Positions 5,974-9,513 of a stretch of 9,513 nucleotides of DNA are shown here, one piece after another. This DNA comes from Chloroflexota bacterium. Its GTDB lineage: Bacteria > Chloroflexota > Dehalococcoidia > GIF9 > AB-539-J10. How positions within the stretch are numbered: the first letter of the stretch is position 1; each line of letters begins with the position of its first letter. The stretch lies in the NCBI GenBank assembly GCA_030670425.1, contig DAOVBS010000012.1:1-9513 (forward strand). Reading direction: 5' to 3'. The notes under the pieces are model-generated. The model saw nothing but the letters and a program-made list of their open reading frames with translations, searched no databases and was not told the origin of the DNA. A program made the translations under genes and the position numbers.

Positions 5974-7517
5974 TTCCAAAGCTGACTCCAGATTACTTCA
6001 ATAGTCTCATCTATTGGCTGGGAACTGTCAATGGCGAAATGCTGCAGGGCAGGGAACTCGGCCACTGGATCGAAGCTTTCTTTCTGTAGCTGAAAGATCT
6101 CCCAGCGGCCATCCGACGTCGCCCTCTCTTTGCGCCTTTGCTCCAGCCTCCTCCTTGCCTCTTCTTCGTCCAGTTTGCACTCCAAGGCGATGAGATCCGC
6201 GTCTTTCTCCTCTGCCATTCTTCTGACTCTTGCCCTTTCCTCTCTCCTCCTAAAGGAGGCGTCCAGTATGATGGATTCCCCGCGTGATAGAGACTCTTCT
6301 GCCTCGGCGAGTATTGTATCGTAGGTTCTGCGGGAGAAGTCCTCAGAGTATATCCCGCTATGGAATTCCTCAAAGCGGTGTTCGGTGGGCGGGATATTGG
6401 CCAGCTTCTTCCTGGTGACATCGGAAGAGATAACGGCACAGCGAAGCCTCTGCCCCAGAGCGTTCGCGATCGTTGTCTTGCCCGTGCCCATCAGGCCCAT
6501 AGTAATGATGAGAAACGGTTCTGTTTTGGTGTATAAACAAGCCAGGTCAAAGTAGCGCCGAGCCGTGGCTAGGATTGCCCTCTTCTCTTCGTTGGGTATG
6601 AAAGGGTCATCAAGCTTGAAGCTCTCCACTTTGCCCCTGACGTAGGCCCGATAGCACTTGTAGAAGTTGAGCAACGTCAGTATCTCAGTGTCTCCACTTC
6701 GCTCTATGTATGTGTCTACGAAACGCCTTGAAAGTTGATCCTGCTGGAAACGGTCCAGGTCCATAGCCAGAAAGGCGACCTCGGAGGAGACATCGGAGTA
6801 CCTGAATCTATCGTTGAATTCGATGCAGTCGTATATGCAAATGCCATTGGCGAAGCAGACATGAGCAGCATGAAGGTCGCCGTGGCAGTCCCTGATCCTG
6901 CCTTCCTTTGCTCGTTTGTCGAATAGACTGGCATTGTGAGCCACAAAATCAGCAGTATAGCCCTTAATGCGCTCATACGTAGTTGAGGAGAGACAAGGGC
7001 CAATGTATTTCCCGGTCTGGCTGAAGTTCTCGCTGGCATTCTGGCGAACGATGGCCAGGTCACCGAAGGCAGCGATCTCTGGACTCTTTCTTGCCTTGCG
7101 GTGAAAAGCTGCCAGTTTCTCGGCGACTCCAGCTACCATCTTCTCGGTGACTTTGCCTTGGGGCAAGAGTACGTCCATCATGCGATCCTGGGGCAGTTGT
7201 ATCATTTTAACCGCATATTCGACAGGTTTGCCCTGTCCTTCAACGCGAAGTCCATCCTTGTCCTCAGCAATAGGCACTACTGCCAGGTACACGTCCGGGC
7301 AGAGACGTCTGTTCAGCTCCAACTCCTGCTGACAGAAGAAGCGACGTTTCTGTAGCGTGGTGTAGTCCAAGTACCCGAGGTTCACCGGCTTCTTCACTTT
7401 GTACGCGTAGTCGCCAGTGAGGAAAACGAAGGACATCTGAGTCTGAACTAGTTGTATTGGTTGTGTCTCGTGTGGATAAGCTTGAGGCTGAAGCAATGAG
7501 TCAAGCTTGCCCGACAA
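5970..7517 (-). CDS. Two-domain protein: aminoglycoside-phosphotransferase-like domain plus P-loop kinase domain, substrate unknown
   Basis: Matches proteins labelled 'bifunctional aminoglycoside phosphotransferase/ATP-binding protein' (COG2187 plus COG0645, from memory). The name is structural and does not imply drug resistance. Numbering from TTG 7517 (515 aa): residues about 10-320 form the APH-like part, with YKVKKP near 39-44 (nucleotide-binding Lys), the catalytic loop CHGDLHAAHV at 211-220 (Asp214) and the metal-binding YDCIEF at 229-234 (Asp230). In the loop, the Asn of the usual HGDxxxxN is His219. Residues about 334-515 form the P-loop part, with Walker A GLMGTGKTT at 341-349, SSDVTRK near 364-370 and ILDASF at 417-422, followed by a charged Arg/Glu-rich helical stretch. 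The frame opens at 7607, but that part lies within the DUF35 gene. I prefer TTG 7517, six bases after AGGGG, because relatives begin shortly before the conserved LLxPxAYPH. The end overlaps the ahcY start by 4 bases. Confidence 0.85.
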   Translation of the reverse strand: MSGKLDSLLQPQAYPHETQPIQLVQTQMSFVFLTGDYAYKVKKPVNLGYLDYTTLQKRRFFCQQELELNRRLCPDVYLAVVPIAEDKDGLRVEGQGKPVEYAVKMIQLPQDRMMDVLLPQGKVTEKMVAGVAEKLAAFHRKARKSPEIAAFGDLAIVRQNASENFSQTGKYIGPCLSSTTYERIKGYTADFVAHNASLFDKRAKEGRIRDCHGDLHAAHVCFANGICIYDCIEFNDRFRYSDVSSEVAFLAMDLDRFQQDQLSRRFVDTYIERSGDTEILTLLNFYKCYRAYVRGKVESFKLDDPFIPNEEKRAILATARRYFDLACLYTKTEPFLIITMGLMGTGKTTIANALGQRLRCAVISSDVTRKKLANIPPTEHRFEEFHSGIYSEDFSRRTYDTILAEAEESLSRGESIILDASFRRREERARVRRMAEEKDADLIALECKLDEEEARRRLEQRRKERATSDGRWEIFQLQKESFDPVAEFPALQHFAIDSSQPIDETIEVIWSQLWK

Positions 7518-7551
7518 CTTGCACCCCTGCTTGAGCCGGGAGGTCGAAGAT

Positions 7552-7983
7552 TCAGGCGAAAATGAAAGTTGGCCTGGCAAACCCGCCCTCAGCCTCCTTG
7601 CCGCCAATGGAATATGCGTCCCCAGGCAGTACTTTGCTGCGAGACCCTAGCTGAACTCTCCTCCCGACTATATCCATGGTTACCCTGTTTGGATCCATAT
7701 CCGTCAGGTTACCCATTAGCCACGGGCCCTCATCCAGCTCGACCATCACTATGGTGTAGGGAACCTCGGCGTCACGACCCTCGGAAGGTACGTAGGAGAC
7801 AGTGAAGGTCACGATCTTGCCGCTGCCGCCCAGTTCAGCCGTGTCCAGGTTGGTGCTGCCACATTCCTGGCAGGCCATCTTAGGAGGGCAAGTGAATTTG
7901 TCGCAATCGCGGCATTTCAATCCCAGCAGTCTGCCCTTCTTGAGAGCCTTGTTGAATTCCTTGAAGGTGAGCTTGTACTCCAT
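7552..7983 (-). CDS. Zinc-ribbon/OB-fold (DUF35) acyl-CoA-associated protein, thiolase partner
   Basis: A 143-aa protein of the Zn-ribbon/OB-fold family. An N-terminal helix (about 1-20) precedes a rubredoxin-like zinc ribbon with paired cysteines Cys24-x2-Cys27 and Cys38-x2-Cys41, plus an extra Cys32. An OB-fold from about 55 onward contains GSGKIVTFTV and YTIVMVELDEG. Members form complexes with thiolase-like enzymes, for example the DUF35 bridge of archaeal acetoacetyl-CoA thiolase/HMG-CoA synthase, ChsH2 with the Ltp2 aldolase in steroid side-chain breakdown, and BbsA with BbsB in toluene degradation. The thiolase gene ends 21 bases upstream, so a heteromeric thiolase/DUF35 complex is the natural reading. 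ATG 7983 follows AGAAGGAG at a seven-base spacing (7991-7998), a strong ribosome site. Confidence 0.9.
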   Translation of the reverse strand: MEYKLTFKEFNKALKKGRLLGLKCRDCDKFTCPPKMACQECGSTNLDTAELGGSGKIVTFTVSYVPSEGRDAEVPYTIVMVELDEGPWLMGNLTDMDPNRVTMDIVGRRVQLGSRSKVLPGDAYSIGGKEAEGGFARPTFIFA

Positions 7984-8004
7984 TTTGTGTCTCCTTCTGT
8001 TCGG

Positions 8005-9180
8005 TTACCACCCCTTCTGCAATACTATGTTGCAGAGCACCCCGTCTCCGCCCAGCGTGTCCGTCAGTCCTATCTTGACTCCTTCTACCTGTCTCTCCGG
8101 CTCCACTTGTCCTCTGATCTGATGTACTACCTCATATACCTGGGAAGCGCCGGTGGCTCCTATGGGGTGCCCCTTGGACTTCAAACCGCCCGAGACGTTT
8201 ATCGGTATTCTACCTCCAACCTTTGCCTCTCCCTTTTCCCAGAGTTCGCCACCTTTGCCGTATTCTGCGAACCCGAGGCTTTCTGCAGCAATGATGCTGG
8301 CGATGCTGAAGCAGTCGTGAAGCTCGCAGATATCCACATCCTCGGGCTTGATTCCAGCCATGTCATAGGCCTGCTTGACCGATACCTCTCTGGCTCTGAT
8401 GCGCGGGGCATAGTCCTTCTGAGAGCTGAGCTTGCCAGATGAACTCTGGCCAATACCGGTTATGAAGACGGGCCTATCAGTGAGCTGTTTGGCCTTCTCC
8501 TCCGACGCCAGGACCACGGCTGCGGCCCCGTCAGAGAAAGGACAGCAATCGTATAGTTGTAGGGGGGAGCACACCATGAAGCTTGTGAGCGCATCCTCCA
8601 CAGTGATCTCTTTGCGGAACTGGGCCACCCTATTATGGACTCCGTATCTATGCGATTGGACGGAGACCAGCGCCATTTGCTCCTTGAGTCTCTGTAGCGG
8701 GACACCGTACTTGGAAGAGTAGAGGTGGGCCAGCATGGCGAAGAAACCGGGGAAAGTCAGGCCGACGGGATATTCATAGTGGCTGTCATGGGCCATGGCG
8801 AAGGTGCGCGTGGCTAGGGGCGTTCCCATCTTGGCTGCCGTCTCAACTCCACCAGCCAGAACCACATCATAGAAGCCCGAGGCGACCCAGATGAAAGCGT
8901 CCCTTATTGCCAGAGTGGACGAAGCGCAGGCGCCTTCGAATCTAGTGGCTGGGATGTGGAAGGCTCCGATGTCGTCAGCGCAGTAGGACTGTACCATAGC
9001 CTGCCCTTCGGAGAAGTCTCCCAGGACATTGCCCACGTACAAGGCCTGCATATCTTTGGGCTTCAGATTCGACTCATTGATGGCATCCATAGCCGCCTCA
9101 GAGAATAGCTCCACGGATGATTTCTCCGAGGCAAAGGTGAATGGGGTATGGCCGGTGCCGACAACCGCTACTTTTCTCAT
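8005..9180 (-). CDS. Thiolase-family acyl-CoA acetyltransferase (SCP2-like thiolase, DUF35-associated type)
   Basis: Thiolase-fold enzyme for reversible acyl-CoA C-C cleavage or condensation. Numbering from ATG 9180 (391 aa): nucleophile Cys85 in GACASS, His288 in ELHDCFS (HDxF-type loop of SCP2-like thiolases), His338 in the GHPIGATG loop and Cys383 in the C-terminal GGDGVLCNI. All residues needed for thiolase chemistry therefore seem present, unlike some non-catalytic SCP2 relatives. The frame is open to 9225, but ATG 9180 is chosen: AGGAGGT lies five bases upstream, MRKVAVVGTG is a typical N-terminus, and a likely promoter whose start point (near 9202) falls inside the longer version makes that version implausible. 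Pairing with the following DUF35 gene and the acyl-CoA dehydrogenase gene upstream suggests degradation of a fatty, branched or cyclic acyl-CoA. A role in synthesis cannot be excluded. Confidence 0.92.
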   Translation of the reverse strand: MRKVAVVGTGHTPFTFASEKSSVELFSEAAMDAINESNLKPKDMQALYVGNVLGDFSEGQAMVQSYCADDIGAFHIPATRFEGACASSTLAIRDAFIWVASGFYDVVLAGGVETAAKMGTPLATRTFAMAHDSHYEYPVGLTFPGFFAMLAHLYSSKYGVPLQRLKEQMALVSVQSHRYGVHNRVAQFRKEITVEDALTSFMVCSPLQLYDCCPFSDGAAAVVLASEEKAKQLTDRPVFITGIGQSSSGKLSSQKDYAPRIRAREVSVKQAYDMAGIKPEDVDICELHDCFSIASIIAAESLGFAEYGKGGELWEKGEAKVGGRIPINVSGGLKSKGHPIGATGASQVYEVVHQIRGQVEPERQVEGVKIGLTDTLGGDGVLCNIVLQKGW

Positions 9181-9185
9181 TATGT

Positions 9186-9192
9186 ACCTCCT
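9186..9192 (-). promoter_or_regulatory. Ribosome binding site deciding the thiolase start
   Basis: AGGAGGT on the minus strand, five bases (ACATA) before ATG 9180-9178. It is the best Shine-Dalgarno near the 5' end of the gene and selects the 391-aa product over the 406-aa open frame. Confidence 0.85.
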
Positions 9193-9208
9193 AGTTGACC
9201 AGCCGCTC

Positions 9209-9237
9209 ATTATAGCAGTGACCACCTGGTGAGTAAA
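9209..9237 (-). promoter_or_regulatory. Sigma-70-type extended -10 promoter for the thiolase-to-phosphohexomutase operon
   Basis: On the minus strand TTTACT (9237-9232, 4 of 6 matches to TTGACA) is followed after exactly 17 bases by a perfect TATAAT (9214-9209). The preceding TGC gives the extended -10 form TGnTATAAT. Transcription would begin near 9202, leaving a leader of about 22 bases before the thiolase ATG. That is too short for a riboswitch. The promoter lies in the 93-base gap after the acyl-CoA dehydrogenase stop, so the operon can be expressed independently of that gene. Confidence 0.65.
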
Positions 9238-9273
9238 GCAGGAACTGACTCCGGAGGCCTCGTTGCCTCTTCT

Positions 9274-9513
9274 TCACTTAGTGCCCAATGTATGGCGGGC
9301 AATAGCCCACCTCTGCATCTCCGAAGTCCCCTCGTAGATTTCGGTTACCCTCTGGTCGCGGGCATAGCGTTCCACTGCGAAATCCCTGCTGTAGCCATAG
9401 CCACCGAAAATCTGAACGGCCTTGTGGCATACTCTGGAGGACGCTTCGGTGGCGAAGAGCTTTGCCATGGCGGCCTCTTTGATGAAAGGTTTCCCTTGCT
9501 CTTGCAGCCATGC
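9274..9513 (-). CDS. Acyl-CoA dehydrogenase, C-terminal part (5' end outside window)
   Basis: The reading frame enters from the right edge and ends at TGA 9276-9274, giving the last 79 residues. It begins AWLQEQGKPFIKEAAM and contains the family-typical VQIFGGYGYSRDFAVER and VTEIYEGTSEMQR. The Glu of IYEGT corresponds to the catalytic base of medium- and short-chain acyl-CoA dehydrogenases, and GGYGY is part of the FAD-binding region at the subunit interface. The enzyme would oxidise an acyl-CoA to the 2-enoyl-CoA, passing electrons to ETF. It precedes the thiolase on the same strand with a 93-base gap, consistent with one acyl-CoA degradation pathway. An apparent internal start at 9468 is only a Met within the domain. 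Confidence 0.95.
   Translation of the reverse strand, partial: AWLQEQGKPFIKEAAMAKLFATEASSRVCHKAVQIFGGYGYSRDFAVERYARDQRVTEIYEGTSEMQRWAIARHTLGTK

Noticed and set aside
5401..5985. Long plus-strand open frame (194 codons) opposite ahcY
   Set aside because: It is antisense to a highly conserved enzyme, its translation resembles no family, and it is explained by the codon use of ahcY.
6246..6259. Palindrome CCTCCT-AA-AGGAGG and an internal Shine-Dalgarno-like AGGAGG in the kinase gene
   Set aside because: The sequence is explained by consecutive AGG/AGA arginine codons in the ASFRRRE region, and no start of a plausible internal gene follows at the right distance.
5970..7517. Aminoglycoside resistance gene
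   Set aside because: The APH-like fold is shared by many metabolic kinases, and this protein carries the COG2187-type sequence fused to a P-loop domain within a housekeeping operon. No mobile element or resistance context is present.
7987..8442. Plus-strand open frame opposite the thiolase C-terminus
   Set aside because: It is a shadow of the thiolase reading frame with no ribosome site or domain of its own.
9181..9273. SAM or SAH riboswitch ahead of the methyl-cycle operon
   Set aside because: The leader after the predicted start point is about 22 bases and no riboswitch-like paired architecture was seen. The gaps before ahcY and metK are also too short.

Overview
This window looks like bacterial chromosome from an anaerobic or sediment-type organism of moderate GC. 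Gene content (TRAP-type carboxylate transport, CoA ligase, acyl-CoA dehydrogenase, thiolase with a DUF35 partner, short-form S-adenosylhomocysteine hydrolase, a two-domain APH/P-loop kinase) and a tRNA without encoded CCA would fit Chloroflexota such as Dehalococcoidia. That placement is an inference from family resemblance and was not tested. Coding density is high, and no gene-free stretch exceeds 300 bases.

Left part, plus strand (1-1945): the last codons of a hydrophobic protein resembling a TRAP large permease, then an AMP-forming acyl-CoA synthetase, then a 174-base gap holding a weak terminator candidate and a good sigma-70-like promoter that reads into a tRNA-Ser(GCU). The 119-base gap at 1946-2064 is a convergent junction with no convincing intrinsic terminator on either strand.

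Right part, minus strand (2065-9513). In transcription order: the 3' end of an acyl-CoA dehydrogenase (runs off the window); an extended -10 promoter; a thiolase; its zinc-ribbon/OB-fold (DUF35) partner; a two-domain protein of unknown substrate (aminoglycoside-phosphotransferase-like fold plus P-loop kinase); adenosylhomocysteinase (ahcY); methionine adenosyltransferase (metK); and an alpha-D-phosphohexomutase. From thiolase to phosphohexomutase, spacings are 21 and 34 nt, a 4-nt ATGA overlap, 14 nt and a 14-nt overlap, so the six genes look like one operon. Three starts are fixed by local signals: thiolase ATG at 9180, metK GTG at 4702 and ahcY ATG at 5973; the kinase start, TTG at 7517, is the best supported candidate.

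Functionally, the TRAP/ligase pair and the dehydrogenase/thiolase/DUF35 group point to uptake, CoA activation and beta-oxidation-like breakdown of an organic acid. MetK and AhcY make SAM and clear SAH (the activated-methyl cycle). The kinase translationally coupled to ahcY has no assigned substrate and is the most interesting unknown. A perfect 10-bp stem inside metK is a second feature that the gene calls do not explain.
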